64,000 nt of DNA from Desulfallas thermosapovorans DSM 6562 (GTDB lineage: Bacteria > Bacillota > Desulfotomaculia > Desulfotomaculales > Desulfallaceae): positions 1 through 64,000 of the forward strand of contig NZ_VNHM01000006.1 of the NCBI RefSeq assembly GCF_008124625.1, given 5' to 3'. The stretch's first letter is position 1, and each line of letters begins with the position of its first letter. The notes below the pieces were generated by a model. That model was given only the letters and a program-made list of their open reading frames with translations. It was not told the DNA's origin and did no database searches. The translations under genes and the position numbers were made by a program. Shown here piece by piece: positions 35,359 to 45,037 of this stretch.

Positions 35359-35595
35359 ATGATTAAATTCAAACTGGATAGAGTGTTATTTGAGAATGGA
35401 AATATGAAAGTGCCCAAATTACAAGAAATTAGTGGCGTTAATAAAAATACACTGTATGCTATTTACAACGGCTCAATAACAAGGATTGACGTATCAGTAA
35501 TTGACCGTATATGTGCCGCCCTCAACTGCCAGCCTGGTGATCTGCTGGAATACATACCCGACGAAGAAGGGGAGGGTAATAATGCGAAAGCATAA
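35359..35595 (+). CDS. XRE-family helix-turn-helix regulator
   Basis: A 78-aa protein that is a single Cro/C1-type HTH of the YozG kind: LQEISGVNKNTLYAIYNGSITRIDVSVIDRICAALNCQPGDLLEYI. GGGGAG precedes the ATG at 35359. It overlaps hicB by 14 bases, so all three genes are coupled. It probably provides the DNA binding that the short HicB lacks and represses the module through the nearby palindrome. Confidence 0.88.
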   Translation: MIKFKLDRVLFENGNMKVPKLQEISGVNKNTLYAIYNGSITRIDVSVIDRICAALNCQPGDLLEYIPDEEGEGNNAKA

Positions 35596-35815
35596 GTTCA
35601 AGGTCATTCTTGAGCAGGATGAAAACGACGGGGGTTATACTGTAACTGTTCCGGCCTTACCCGGTTGTATCACTGAGGGAGATACCATTCAGGAGGCTTT
35701 AGAGAACGCCCAAGAGGCTATTAGAGGTTACCTGGAGGCTTTGCAAATCCAGGGACGCCCGCTCCCCGAAAAGGATATACAGCTATTCTACGGTGAGGTT
35801 GAGGTATCACTATAA
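35582..35815 (+). CDS. hicB: HicB-type antitoxin
   Basis: A 77-aa protein with the HicB partial RNase H fold: FKVILEQDENDGGYTVTVPALPGCITEGDTIQEALENAQEAI. It lacks a C-terminal DNA-binding domain found in longer HicB proteins. It should neutralise the HicA RNase. GGGGAGGG is its ribosome site. Gene order is antitoxin before toxin, with one base overlap to hicA. Confidence 0.92.
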   Translation: MRKHKFKVILEQDENDGGYTVTVPALPGCITEGDTIQEALENAQEAIRGYLEALQIQGRPLPEKDIQLFYGEVEVSL

Positions 35816-36048
35816 TGATGACACCCCGCCTCCCTCGTGCGTCCGGTAAAGATGTTATGGCTGCGCTTACCAGGTCCGGCTTTAGGTTGGTACACGTTCG
35901 GGGTAGTCACCACTACCTGGAGCAACCAGGCGGTGGGAGGCTGGTAACCGTGCCGGTACACGGTAACAAGACACTTAAACCCAAAACATTGAAAAGTATC
36001 CTGGACCAAACGGGCCTTACCGTTGACGAACTGTTAGAACTGTTGTAA
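35815..36048 (+). CDS. hicA: HicA-type mRNA interferase toxin
   Basis: A 77-aa dsRBD-like protein. The catalytic His lies in VRGSHHYLEQPGGG, followed by TVPVHGNKTLKPKTLKSIL. HicA cleaves mRNA independently of ribosome position. The start ATG overlaps the hicB stop, so translation is coupled. The motif residues are intact and the toxin is probably functional. Confidence 0.93.
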   Translation: MMTPRLPRASGKDVMAALTRSGFRLVHVRGSHHYLEQPGGGRLVTVPVHGNKTLKPKTLKSILDQTGLTVDELLELL

Positions 36049-36083
36049 TCCACCTGTTAGGAAAAATTAAAAGGAGGGATACA

Positions 36084-36251
36084 ATGGCACGAAAGAAAGA
36101 TCCAATTAGCCAAACACGTCAGATATTGTACGGTGCGGCTAAACTATTGGGGGACGTAAACGCCGTCAGAAAGGGTACTATAGGCAAACGCATTGCCAGG
36201 AGGGCAGCGGGGAAAGCCACCGGCAGGCTGTTAGGTAAACTTTTTAAGTAA
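36084..36251 (+). CDS. Small basic protein, 55 aa
   Basis: After AAGGAGGGATACA, an ATG opens a 55-residue frame, MARKKDPISQTRQILYG and on to RRAAGKATGRLLGKLFK. It is strongly basic and helical, with no Cys. Proteins with this look occur in other Peptococcaceae, as I recall, but no function is known. It follows hicA by 35 bp and is closed by a terminator, so it may belong to the same transcript. Confidence 0.75.
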   Translation: MARKKDPISQTRQILYGAAKLLGDVNAVRKGTIGKRIARRAAGKATGRLLGKLFK

Positions 36252-36261
36252 GACGTAAATA

Positions 36262-36290
36262 AACCCGGCAAAGCACCGGGTTATTTTTAT
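36262..36290 (+). terminator. Terminator after the 55-aa gene
   Basis: AACCCGG (36262-36268) pairs with CCGGGTT (36276-36282), followed by ATTTTTAT. Confidence 0.8.
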
Positions 36291-36338
36291 GTGCAATGCT
36301 TCTAATTTCTTGATAGCTTGATACCTTTTTTACCCGTC

Positions 36339-36400
36339 TTAGAAGGGCTTTGAGATTTTTTGCTCCCATTCTACTCCCATTCTGCTAGCTAAAAAATTCA
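36339..36400 (-). pseudogene. Possible C-terminal remnant of a tyrosine integrase
   Basis: On the minus strand a short frame ends LASRMGVEWEQKISKPF and stops at 36339-36341. Many phage-type tyrosine integrases of Gram-positive bacteria end in a similar MGxxWEQK tail. No catalytic motifs are present upstream, so it would be a broken remnant or a copied attachment-site segment. Apart from this, 36291-36504 holds nothing I can support. Confidence 0.3.
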
Positions 36401-36504
36401 CTTCGTAAATACTAATATTGGTGAATCCGCCAACCATTGATATGACCGCGTTTCTTCCCCCGAATTTCGCCCTTGTCCCCCATAAAACCAAAAAAGAGTC
36501 CACA

Positions 36505-37758
36505 TTAACTGTGCACTCGAATAATCCGGGCTCCCAGGGAGTTGTATTTATTTTCCATTCTCTCGTAACCGCGGTCTATATGATCCACCTGGTCCAGCAC
36601 TGTGCCGTTTTCCCCGGCCATGGCGGCCAGCACCAGTGCAGCCCCGGCCCGCAAGTCGCTGGCCTCTACGCAGGCCCCTGACAGGCTGGTCACCCCCCTG
36701 ACCACCGCGGTGTGACCCTCCAGGCGGATATCCGCACCCATCCGGCGCAGTTCCATCACATGTTTATAGCGGTTCTCAAAGATGGTTTCACTAATCACAC
36801 TGGTTCCTTCGGCCAGTGTCAACAGGGCCATAAATTGCGGTTGCATGTCAGTGGGGAACCCGGGATAGGGCATGGTTTTTATATCCACTGCCTGGGGCCT
36901 TTTATCTGCAGCCACCCGGACCTGGTCGTCGTTCACCTCCACATATACTCCGGCTTCCCGCAATTTATTAATGACTGGTTCCAGGTGTTCCGGTATGACA
37001 TTGGTTACCAGTACATCTCCCTGGGTAATGGCGGCCGCTACCATATGGGTACCTGCCTCAATGCGATCCGGTATTACGGTATACTCAGCCCCGTTTAACC
37101 CATCTACACCGGTTATTTTAATGATATCCGTACCCGCACCCTTGACCCGCGCCCCAAGGCAGTTTAGGAAATTCTGCAAATCCACTATCTCGGGCTCCCG
37201 GGCGGCATTGCGAATCACCGTAGTTCCTTCGGCCAGTACCGCGGCCATCATCAAGTTTTCCGTAGCCCCCACGCTGGGTAAATCCAAGTATATGTCGGTC
37301 CCTTTTAATCTCTTTGCCTGGGCGGTAATATAGCCGAATTTTTCCTTAATCTCCACCCCCATGGCCTGCATACCCTTTAAATGCAGGTTCATGGGCCGGG
37401 AGCCGATGTTGCAGCCGCCCGGGTAAGATATTCTGGCATATTTATAGCGACTGATCAGTGGCCCCAGCACCAGATTGGAGGCCCGCATACGGCGCATCAA
37501 TTCCTCGGAAACATCCTGATAGCCGATCCCCTGGGTGTCGATATGCATTACGTCCTTTTCCCAAACCACACTGGCACCGAGATAAACCAGCAATTCCTTC
37601 ATCACCGCCACATCCTTAAGGCGAGGCACCCCCTTGATGGTGCACTTGCCGTCCAACAGCAGGCTGGCCGCCATTATGGGCAATGTGGCATTCTTGGATC
37701 CGCTAACTTTAACAGCACCGCTCAACCGGTTACCACCCGTGATCATAAATCTTTGCAA
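36505..37758 (-). CDS. murA: UDP-N-acetylglucosamine 1-carboxyvinyltransferase
   Basis: A 417-aa enol-pyruvyl transferase, first committed step of peptidoglycan synthesis. The N-terminus [19 protein letters not shown] is typical, and the mobile loop with the catalytic Cys is [11 protein letters not shown], so the fosfomycin-sensitive Cys is kept. The tail [14 protein letters not shown] is also typical. Length is normal. It closes the first dcw segment, next to the accessory stretch. Confidence 0.97.
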   Translation of the reverse strand: MQRFMITGGNRLSGAVKVSGSKNATLPIMAASLLLDGKCTIKGVPRLKDVAVMKELLVYLGASVVWEKDVMHIDTQGIGYQDVSEELMRRMRASNLVLGPLISRYKYARISYPGGCNIGSRPMNLHLKGMQAMGVEIKEKFGYITAQAKRLKGTDIYLDLPSVGATENLMMAAVLAEGTTVIRNAAREPEIVDLQNFLNCLGARVKGAGTDIIKITGVDGLNGAEYTVIPDRIEAGTHMVAAAITQGDVLVTNVIPEHLEPVINKLREAGVYVEVNDDQVRVAADKRPQAVDIKTMPYPGFPTDMQPQFMALLTLAEGTSVISETIFENRYKHVMELRRMGADIRLEGHTAVVRGVTSLSGACVEASDLRAGAALVLAAMAGENGTVLDQVDHIDRGYERMENKYNSLGARIIRVHS

Positions 37759-37774
37759 TTATACATCACCTCCG

Positions 37775-38686
37775 CTAAAACTCCCCCAGCTTTTGCACCT
37801 CCATTACCAGTTTTACGCCACATTTTTGTTCCACAATGTTTTGTACCCGGTTTACTATTTCCAACACCTCACCGGCGGTACCGCCACCGAGGTTGACAAT
37901 AAAATTGGCATGGCGCGGAGAGACCTGTATATTACCCACCCGCATTTCTTTGCAACCCGCCATTTCAATCAGCCGGCCAGCTGAATCACCGGGCGGGTTT
38001 TTAAATACACTGCCGGCATTAGGATATTCCAGGGGCTGGGTCTGCCTGCGCCGATCCAGGTAATGTTCCATCCTTTGCTTGATTTCTTCCGCCCGGTCCG
38101 GCTTACCTTCCAACACCACACCCACCACAATAACATTCCTTTCGGCCAAAGAGCTGTGCCGGTAGGAAAAAGTTAGCTGGTGTGCGTCAAAGGTCAAACA
38201 ATTACCGGCATAATCAAAGGCCGTTACCTGCCTGACCCTTTCTCCCACGGCGCAACCATTGGCACCGGCATTCATGATCAGTGCACCGCCCACAGTACCC
38301 GGTATGCCGGCCAGGAACTCAAACCCGGCCAGCCCGGCCTGCATGGCCTTCCTGGCCAGCAAAGGCAGCGGCGCACCGGCACCGGCGTAAATCATATGAC
38401 CCCGCACATTAATATCCCCGAGCCCCGGCCCGATTTTAATCACCATACCCCTGATGCCCCGATCGGAAACTAGCAGGTTGGTTCCATTACCGATCACGGT
38501 AACAGGCAGGTCATACCGCCGGGCATATACCAGCGCCCGGCGTAGATCTTCCTGATCCCGGGGTTTGATAAGCAAATCCGCAGGCCCTCCGATACGCCAG
38601 CTGGTATATTTACTCATGGGTTCCTGGCGATAAACCGGGCCTTTTATGCTTTGTTGTATTTCCGTATGGAGTACCGAATCTATCAA
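37775..38686 (-). CDS. murB: UDP-N-acetylenolpyruvoylglucosamine reductase
   Basis: A 303-aa FAD enzyme of the short type IIa class. FAD-binding motifs include NGTNLLVSDRGIRG and AGLAGFEFLAGIPGTVGGALIMNAGANG; the active site Ser lies in YPNAGSVFKNP. It reduces the MurA product to UDP-MurNAc. A TTG start with AAAGGAGAG upstream abuts the murC stop. The order is murC-murB-murA. Confidence 0.97.
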   Translation of the reverse strand: MIDSVLHTEIQQSIKGPVYRQEPMSKYTSWRIGGPADLLIKPRDQEDLRRALVYARRYDLPVTVIGNGTNLLVSDRGIRGMVIKIGPGLGDINVRGHMIYAGAGAPLPLLARKAMQAGLAGFEFLAGIPGTVGGALIMNAGANGCAVGERVRQVTAFDYAGNCLTFDAHQLTFSYRHSSLAERNVIVVGVVLEGKPDRAEEIKQRMEHYLDRRRQTQPLEYPNAGSVFKNPPGDSAGRLIEMAGCKEMRVGNIQVSPRHANFIVNLGGGTAGEVLEIVNRVQNIVEQKCGVKLVMEVQKLGEF

Positions 38687-40066
38687 CTATTTACTCTCCT
38701 TTAATCTATTGACCAGTTCCACACCGGTTTTCCAAACGTCACCCGCACCCATGGTAAGTACCAGATCACCTTCCCTTAATATCCCGGTCAGGTAATCAAC
38801 GGTTTTGCTTCCTGAGGGCAATTGCTGCGGGCGCTCCCCTTTGCTGGCCTGCACGGCATCTGCAATAAGCCCGGCGGATACTCCGGCAATGGGCTTTTCC
38901 CCGGCACTGTATATATCGTTTACGATCACCATATCGGCATCGGCAAAACAAGCTCCGAAGCGCCTGAACAATAACTGGGTTCTGGTGTACCGGTGCGGCT
39001 GAAACACGGCAATAACCCGTCCCGAGTGCACCTGCCGGGCCGCCCGTAGCGTAGCGGCAATTTCGGTGGGGTGGTGGGCGTAATCATCAACCACGGTGAT
39101 TCCCTTTTCCCGGCCAATTAACTGGTACCGCCTGCCGGCCCCCTTAAACCCCTGTAAACACCGGGCTACCTCGCCAAAGGACAAACCAATGTTACGGCAA
39201 ACCGCTACCACCGCTAGTGCATTGGCCAGGTTATGGCGTCCGGGCACCGCCAGCACCAGTTTTCCCAGGTACCGCCCTTTTGAGTAGACCTCTCCCGTAG
39301 AGCCTCCCGCATCCACTCTGATATCGCACACAGTGTAGTCTGCATTGGGATTATCGAGGGCATATGTAATTACCTGCCCCGCACAATCTGCGGCCACAGC
39401 TCTTACATGTTCGTCATCAATACACAGTACCGCCGTACCGTTAGCGGGTATTTTACTGATAAATTGCCGAAACGCATTAATTATTTCTTCTAATGATCCG
39501 TAATGGTCCAGGTGGTCATCTTCGATATTGGTAACCACCGCCAGATAAGGTTGCAGCTTTAAAAATGACCGGTCACTTTCGTCCGCCTCAGCCACCAGGA
39601 ACGCGCCCCGTCCAAATTTGGCGTTACCGCCAATATCAGTCAATTCACCTCCGATTAATATTGTGGGATCCTGTTGGCACTTTTCCAAAACCAGCGCCAG
39701 CATAGCGGAAGTGGTGGTTTTACCGTGTGCACCGGCCACTGCCAAACCCTTTTGCCGCTTCATCAATAGACCAAGTAAATCCGCCCGGTGGATCACCTGC
39801 ACACCCTTTTCTCTGGCCGCTTGCATTTCGGGATTATCAGCACCAATGGCAGTGGAATATACCACCAGTTCAGCGTCTCCCACATTTACCCCTGCATGCC
39901 CTCTGTATATGGTGGCACCCAGCGCTTTAAGCCGCTCGGTCACCGGCGTGCTATTGATATCTGATCCCCGGACATCAAAGCCCAAATCTAAAAGTACCCT
40001 GGCCAGCCCACTCATTCCGGCTCCGCCAATACCTATAAAATGAATTTTGCCTGGAATATCCTGCAC
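38687..40066 (-). CDS. murC: UDP-N-acetylmuramate--L-alanine ligase
   Basis: A 459-aa Mur ligase. Residues 8-20 hold HFIGIGGAGMSGLA, the ATP loop is AVAGAHGKTTTSAML, and TNIEDDHLDHYGS and DDYAHHPTEIAATL follow. It adds L-Ala to UDP-MurNAc. The GTG start has AAGGAG eleven bases before it. It is separated from murG by 224 bp containing a perfect palindrome and a hairpin, so it may have its own promoter. Confidence 0.97.
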   Translation of the reverse strand: MQDIPGKIHFIGIGGAGMSGLARVLLDLGFDVRGSDINSTPVTERLKALGATIYRGHAGVNVGDAELVVYSTAIGADNPEMQAAREKGVQVIHRADLLGLLMKRQKGLAVAGAHGKTTTSAMLALVLEKCQQDPTILIGGELTDIGGNAKFGRGAFLVAEADESDRSFLKLQPYLAVVTNIEDDHLDHYGSLEEIINAFRQFISKIPANGTAVLCIDDEHVRAVAADCAGQVITYALDNPNADYTVCDIRVDAGGSTGEVYSKGRYLGKLVLAVPGRHNLANALAVVAVCRNIGLSFGEVARCLQGFKGAGRRYQLIGREKGITVVDDYAHHPTEIAATLRAARQVHSGRVIAVFQPHRYTRTQLLFRRFGACFADADMVIVNDIYSAGEKPIAGVSAGLIADAVQASKGERPQQLPSGSKTVDYLTGILREGDLVLTMGAGDVWKTGVELVNRLKESK

Positions 40067-40141
40067 CCGCTAATCAACTCCTTCCTGCACCGAATGGCGC
40101 ATATACGGCAGTCGGGAGAGAAAGATACCTTATATTATGCT

Positions 40142-40264
40142 TTGTTTAAACAAGGTGTTACATGCCATAGCTAGCGTATATAAACTCCCGGGCCTGTCCA
40201 TCTCTGTTAAAGTAAGTTTTGGGCCATACACCTCAACCCGGTTATGAAACATCATCAACCGGGT
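40142..40264. other. murG-murC intergenic palindromes
   Basis: TTGTTTAAACAA (40142-40153) is a perfect 12-bp palindrome about 80 bp upstream of murC. ACCCGGTT (40236-40243) pairs with AACCGGGT (40257-40264). Neither has a T-run, so neither is a clear terminator; the first could be an operator. Confidence 0.35.
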
Positions 40265-40290
40265 CTTTAATGCACAACCTGCTGGCTTAT

Positions 40291-41397
40291 CTAAATTATT
40301 TCCTCAACTATACCGATAATATCGTCCAAAGCTCCGGGCTTGCCCAACCGGCGGCTGGCCTCGGCCATTTCCTCAAGCCGGCTGCGATCAGCCAGCAGCT
40401 TTTCTATTACACCCACCAGGGTGCTGCCCGAGAATTCGGCATCCGCAACCATCTCCGCCGCCCCCCGGGACACCAATGCCCGGGCATTATGTTCCTGGTG
40501 GTTGCCCGTAGCATAGGGAAAGGGCACCAGCAGAGCAGGCAGACCCCGCACCGTAATTTCAGCCAGGGTGGCGGCACCGGCCCTGCTCACCACCAGGTCC
40601 GCCGCCGCCAGAGCTTCCGGCATTTCGTACAAATAAGGTACCACGGTAACATTGTCCGGCATGTCCCGTCCAAAACCTTCCTTTGCCAGCATGTCCATAA
40701 ACTGCTGGTACTGGCCGCTGCCGGTAACATGCAAAAGCCGCACCTCCGGGATACCCGCCAGGTGCGTAATTGCCCGGGCTACTGCCCTGTTCAAGGTGCG
40801 GGCGCCCTGACTGCCACCGAAGGAAAGCACCAGTAATTCCCCCTGGTGCACCCCGAACCGCTCCCTGGCCAATTCCCGCTCAGCGGTAAGCACTTCGCTG
40901 CGCACCGGTAGCCCGGTAAGACGTACCGGGGCCCGGCGGGGAAAAAAGGGCAGCGCATCCTCAAAGGTAACCGCCACCCGGTCCACAAAGCGGGACAAAA
41001 TCCGGTTGGTAATGCCCGGTAAAGCGTTTTGTTCATGTATCAAGGTGGGGATTTTCAACCTGGCGGCGGCCAGCAGCACCGGGCCGCAAACATAACCACC
41101 GGTACCCACCACCGCCCGGGGAGCAAAGCCGCGGATCAGCCGCCGGGCCTCCCGGTAACCGGCCCAGGCCTCCCAGGGCACTTTCAAGTTATGCCAGGAA
41201 AGACTGCGTTTGATACCCACCGCCCGAACGGCGTGAAACCGGTAACCCGCCTTGGGCACAATATCGGCCTCGAGTCCCCGGTTGGTACCGATATACATAA
41301 CTGAGCAGCCCGGGAAACGCTGTTTTAAGCCGCCGGCAATGGCCAGCGCCGGGTAGATATGGCCGCCGGTACCGCCACCGCTTACAATAAATCGCAA
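40291..41397 (-). CDS. murG: UDP-GlcNAc:lipid I GlcNAc transferase
   Basis: A 368-aa GT-B glycosyltransferase making lipid II at the inner membrane face. The start RFIVSGGGTGGHIYPALAIA is the family signature; SFGGSQGARTLN and SRAGAATLAEITVRGLPALL hold the sugar-nucleotide site. The TTG at 41397 is preferred: it gives the usual M-R-F-I start and lies six bases after GGGGTG; the GTG at 41406 overlaps that site. It follows ftsW. Confidence 0.97.
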   Translation of the reverse strand: MRFIVSGGGTGGHIYPALAIAGGLKQRFPGCSVMYIGTNRGLEADIVPKAGYRFHAVRAVGIKRSLSWHNLKVPWEAWAGYREARRLIRGFAPRAVVGTGGYVCGPVLLAAARLKIPTLIHEQNALPGITNRILSRFVDRVAVTFEDALPFFPRRAPVRLTGLPVRSEVLTAERELARERFGVHQGELLVLSFGGSQGARTLNRAVARAITHLAGIPEVRLLHVTGSGQYQQFMDMLAKEGFGRDMPDNVTVVPYLYEMPEALAAADLVVSRAGAATLAEITVRGLPALLVPFPYATGNHQEHNARALVSRGAAEMVADAEFSGSTLVGVIEKLLADRSRLEEMAEASRRLGKPGALDDIIGIVEEII

Positions 41398-41410
41398 ACG
41401 TTTCACCCCT

Positions 41411-42526
41411 TTATTTGCGGGAACTGTACCTGGAAATGTTTAATATAATGCCCACGCCCATCAGTGAAAAAATCAGTGACGTAGAACCGAAACTGACAAA
41501 GGGCAGGGTTATACCTGTAACGGGCAGCGATCCCGTCACCACACCGATATTAACAAAGGCCTGCAGCACTATCCCGGATACCAAACCGGCAGCCAGGAGA
41601 CTGCCAAAGGTGTCCGGGCAGGTAATGGCCACCCGAAACCCTCTCCACGCCAGTAATATAAACAAAAATATTACCAGACAGCCTCCGATGAAACCCAATT
41701 CTTCGCCAATGGCGGCAAAAATAAAGTCGGTATGCCGCTCGGGCAGGAACAAAAATTTGGAATGCCGCCCCTGGCCCAATCCCATGCCCAACAAGCCCCC
41801 CGAGGCCAGGGACATTAAAGAATTAATAATATTCCAACCCGCCCCGGTGGGGTCGGCCTCGGGATCTAAAAAGGCAGTGAACCTTCGCATCCGGTAGGGT
41901 TCAAAATATATGGCGGCAGCCACCGCAGCCGCCCCCAGACCCGCCAGGCCCGTCAGGTGCCCACCCCGGGCGCCGGCAGCGAACAGCATGATAAACACGG
42001 TGCCGCACAGTGTAGCCGCCGTACCCAGATCAGGCTGGGCCAGTATCAATAGAGCCGCCAGGCCCGTCACGGCCAAAAAGGGCATCAGGCCCGTACTCAA
42101 GTTTTGAATGCGCTCTTTCTTCCGGGCCAGGCCATAGGCCGTAAAGGTGATAATAAATATTTTCACCAGTTCCGAAGGTTGGAAGCTAATAAAGCCCAGG
42201 TTTATCCAGCGCCTGGCTCCCAGCACTTCCATACCAATCCCCGGAATCAACACCAGCAGCAGCAACACAAAGGCCACAATCAACATTGGACCCACCCAGC
42301 GCTTTAAGCGCCGGTAGTCATAATTCATCATCACCAGCATGGCAACAATACCCAATGCCGCACCAAACAGCTGCCGTTTAAAAAAATGGAAGGGATCGCG
42401 GTATGATCCTTCCGGATCACCGGCAAAGTACGCGCTGGCACTGAACACCATAACCAAACCAATACTTAACAGTATCAGTACAGTTAAAAACAAAACAAAA
42501 TCCGGTGCCCCTCGGCGCACACGCAT
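41411..42526 (-). CDS. ftsW: FtsW/SpoVE-type SEDS glycosyltransferase
   Basis: A 371-aa membrane protein with about ten helices. SEDS motifs: ARRWINLGFISFQPSELVKI, QPDLGTAATL, and PERHTDFIFAAIGEELGF. It polymerises lipid II together with a class B penicillin-binding protein, here probably SpoVD. In sporulators the copy at this position is called spoVE in Bacillus; whether this one serves vegetative division, sporulation or both cannot be told. GGAGGGG precedes the ATG. Confidence 0.95.
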   Translation of the reverse strand: MRVRRGAPDFVLFLTVLILLSIGLVMVFSASAYFAGDPEGSYRDPFHFFKRQLFGAALGIVAMLVMMNYDYRRLKRWVGPMLIVAFVLLLLVLIPGIGMEVLGARRWINLGFISFQPSELVKIFIITFTAYGLARKKERIQNLSTGLMPFLAVTGLAALLILAQPDLGTAATLCGTVFIMLFAAGARGGHLTGLAGLGAAAVAAAIYFEPYRMRRFTAFLDPEADPTGAGWNIINSLMSLASGGLLGMGLGQGRHSKFLFLPERHTDFIFAAIGEELGFIGGCLVIFLFILLAWRGFRVAITCPDTFGSLLAAGLVSGIVLQAFVNIGVVTGSLPVTGITLPFVSFGSTSLIFSLMGVGIILNISRYSSRK

Positions 42527-42539
42527 ACCATACCCCTCC

Positions 42540-43892
42540 CTACAGGCCGGTTACTATTTCCCTGAATAAATCGCCCCGTTCCTCAAAGTTCTTGAACATA
42601 TCCCAACTGGCGCAGGCCGGCGACAGTAGCACCACGTCACCGGGCCGGGCCGAAGCGTGCGCCATTAGTACAGCTTCACGGAAACCGGGTGCTTTTAATA
42701 TATTGGTACAGCCCGCCGCCCGGGCGGCCTGCTCGATTTCAACGGCACACTCACCCAGTACCACCAGCACCCGCACCTTTTGTTTTACTAGCCGGGCGAA
42801 TTCGGTAAAATCGCTACCTTTGTTACGTCCCCCCGCCAGCAGTATAATGGGCCGGTCAAAGGCTTGTAAAGCCTTGATACTGGCATCGGGGTTGGTACCT
42901 TTAGAATCATTGACAAACAATACTCCGTTCTTTTGCGCCACTGTTTCCAACCGGTGGGCTACCCCGGCAAAGGTTCGCAGGACGCGGGCCAGCACCCCGG
43001 GCTTCACCCCCAGCGCATATGTGGCCGCCACCGCGGCCATGGCGTTTTCCAGGTTATGTAATCCCGGGATAGCCACCTCACGGGCCGGTAAAATTTCAAT
43101 TTCCTGATTGTTTTGACGCACGACAATAATATCCCCGCGGACAAGTACGCCCTCTTTTAAATTATGCCTGTGGCTGAAAAATATGACTTTACCACCGGTA
43201 ATTTCCGCCAGCTTCCTGGTTTCAGGGTCATCATAGTTAAGCACGGTAAAATCTCCCGGGTCCTGCCGGGCAAAAATACGGGCCTTGGCCTCGATGTATC
43301 CTTCCATGGTGCCGTGGCGATCAAGGTGATCAGGGGTAATGTTGAGTATCACCGCCACCCGGGGATGGAATTGTTCCGCCGTTTCCAGCTGGAAACTGGA
43401 AACCTCGGCTACTATCATGTCCTCCGGGCCATATTCTTCTATCACATCCACCAGGGGCACTCCGATATTGCCCCCCACCAGGGTGCGTAGACCAGCCGCC
43501 CTAAATATTTCACCCACCAGCGTGGTGGTGGTGGTTTTGCCGTTGGTGCCCGTGATGGCCACCACGGGAGCACGGGCAAAACGATAAGCCAGCTCCAACT
43601 CGCCCAGTACCGGGATACCACACTGTCTGGCCGAAGCCACCGGCGACACGCCGGGGGGCACACCGGGGCTGATCACCACCAGGTCGAAGTTGTCTTCCCG
43701 CACTGCGGGATAGTTGCCCAATTCAATCCGCAAACCGGCCTCCAGTAATGTATCCAGGGTAGCGCCCAATTTATCCTGATCCCGGTTATCCGTAAGCACC
43801 ACCCGGGCGCCTTTGCGCAACAAGAAGCGAGCCACCGCCGTACCGCTCCTGCCGGCCCCCACCACCAGTACTTTTTTATCCCTAATATTCAA
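42540..43892 (-). CDS. murD: UDP-N-acetylmuramoylalanine--D-glutamate ligase
   Basis: A 450-aa Mur ligase. The N-terminus is KVLVVGAGRSGTAVARFL, the ATP loop AITGTNGKTTTTTLV, then NITPDHLDRHGTM and FVNDSKGTNPDASIKAL. It adds D-Glu. The TTG start follows AAGAAGG. It lies between mraY and ftsW. Confidence 0.97.
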   Translation of the reverse strand: MNIRDKKVLVVGAGRSGTAVARFLLRKGARVVLTDNRDQDKLGATLDTLLEAGLRIELGNYPAVREDNFDLVVISPGVPPGVSPVASARQCGIPVLGELELAYRFARAPVVAITGTNGKTTTTTLVGEIFRAAGLRTLVGGNIGVPLVDVIEEYGPEDMIVAEVSSFQLETAEQFHPRVAVILNITPDHLDRHGTMEGYIEAKARIFARQDPGDFTVLNYDDPETRKLAEITGGKVIFFSHRHNLKEGVLVRGDIIVVRQNNQEIEILPAREVAIPGLHNLENAMAAVAATYALGVKPGVLARVLRTFAGVAHRLETVAQKNGVLFVNDSKGTNPDASIKALQAFDRPIILLAGGRNKGSDFTEFARLVKQKVRVLVVLGECAVEIEQAARAAGCTNILKAPGFREAVLMAHASARPGDVVLLSPACASWDMFKNFEERGDLFREIVTGL

Positions 43893-43998
43893 AAGCAGTA
43901 CCTTCTTTCATATCAGCCTAACATTTAAAGACCCTTGTGCCCTTCAGCATAGCGTGTAATCATGTTTTTAACGCTAACCACTAAATCCTTTTAACATC

Positions 43999-44997
43999 TC
44001 AAAACCCGGCACCAAAGCCATATAACCCCAGCGCAGCAAACACTATTGACGCCAGCCAGAAAGTACGCACCACCCGCTGCTCGCTCCAACCGCCCAGTTC
44101 AAAGTGATGGTGCAGAGGACTCATGCGAAATATGCGCCGCCCGAAAACTTGAAACGAAAACACCTGCAATATTACCGAAAGGGCTTCCAACACATAAACA
44201 CCCCCGATAATTAGCAGGAAAAGTTCACCACCGGTAATGACGGCCGCGGCGCCCAGGGCACCGCCCAGGGCCAGTGACCCGGTATCACCCATAAAGACCC
44301 GGGCGGGATAACGGTTGTAGAACAAAAACCCCACGCACCCACCGGCCAGCGCCGCCATGGCCAGGGCCACCCCCGGGTGACCGGACAGCATCCCCACCAC
44401 TACAAAAGCAAGGGCGGACACCACCGTAACACCGGCTGCCAGACCGTCCAGGCCGTCGGTGAGGTTAACAGCATTGGTTGTACCCACCACCACCAGCACA
44501 ACAAAGGCCACATACAGCCAGGTACCCAGCTCCAGCACCACGTTATGCCCGGCGATAAGGCCGCCAAAGGGCAGCACAATGCCGGTGTCACGGCCCAGCA
44601 CCGTTATAGCCAGCACTCCCAGCAGAACCGCCAGTAAAATCTGCCCCAGTAGCTTTTCCCGGGCTCGCAGCCCCAAAGACCGCTTTAAAGCCACCTTGAT
44701 GAAATCATCTATAAAACCAATTAGTCCGAAACCAAAGGTAATCCCCAGCACCACCAGGGCGTCCCGGTCATGCCCGCCTGTAACCAGCCCCGCAGCCAGC
44801 ACACCGGTTATGAATATCACCCCGCCCATGGTGGGTGTACCGGCCTTGGCCAGGTGCCGGGACGGGCCGTCGCTGCGGATGCTTTGGCCGAACTTCAGCC
44901 GGCGCAGCAATGGAATAAAGACCGGCCCCAGGGCCAGGGTAACCACCAGGGCGATCGCAAAGGCCCGTATAATATGAGGTTCTAAAACAATACTCAT
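43999..44997 (-). CDS. mraY: Phospho-N-acetylmuramoyl-pentapeptide transferase
   Basis: A 332-aa membrane enzyme with about ten helices that makes lipid [12 protein letters not shown], the aspartate pair in [33 protein letters not shown] and [14 protein letters not shown] are the expected motifs. GGGGAG precedes the ATG. It lies 40 bp after murF. Confidence 0.97.
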   Translation of the reverse strand: MSIVLEPHIIRAFAIALVVTLALGPVFIPLLRRLKFGQSIRSDGPSRHLAKAGTPTMGGVIFITGVLAAGLVTGGHDRDALVVLGITFGFGLIGFIDDFIKVALKRSLGLRAREKLLGQILLAVLLGVLAITVLGRDTGIVLPFGGLIAGHNVVLELGTWLYVAFVVLVVVGTTNAVNLTDGLDGLAAGVTVVSALAFVVVGMLSGHPGVALAMAALAGGCVGFLFYNRYPARVFMGDTGSLALGGALGAAAVITGGELFLLIIGGVYVLEALSVILQVFSFQVFGRRIFRMSPLHHHFELGGWSEQRVVRTFWLASIVFAALGLYGFGAGF

Positions 44998-45037
44998 TTA
45001 TATTACTCCCCGCTCGGTTCTTATCTCTGCCATGCAA

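Noticed and set aside
35501-35581. Longer N-terminal extension of hicB
   Set aside because: The ATG at 35582 has GGGGAGGG upstream and gives a normal HicB length; the extension is the XRE gene read in another frame.
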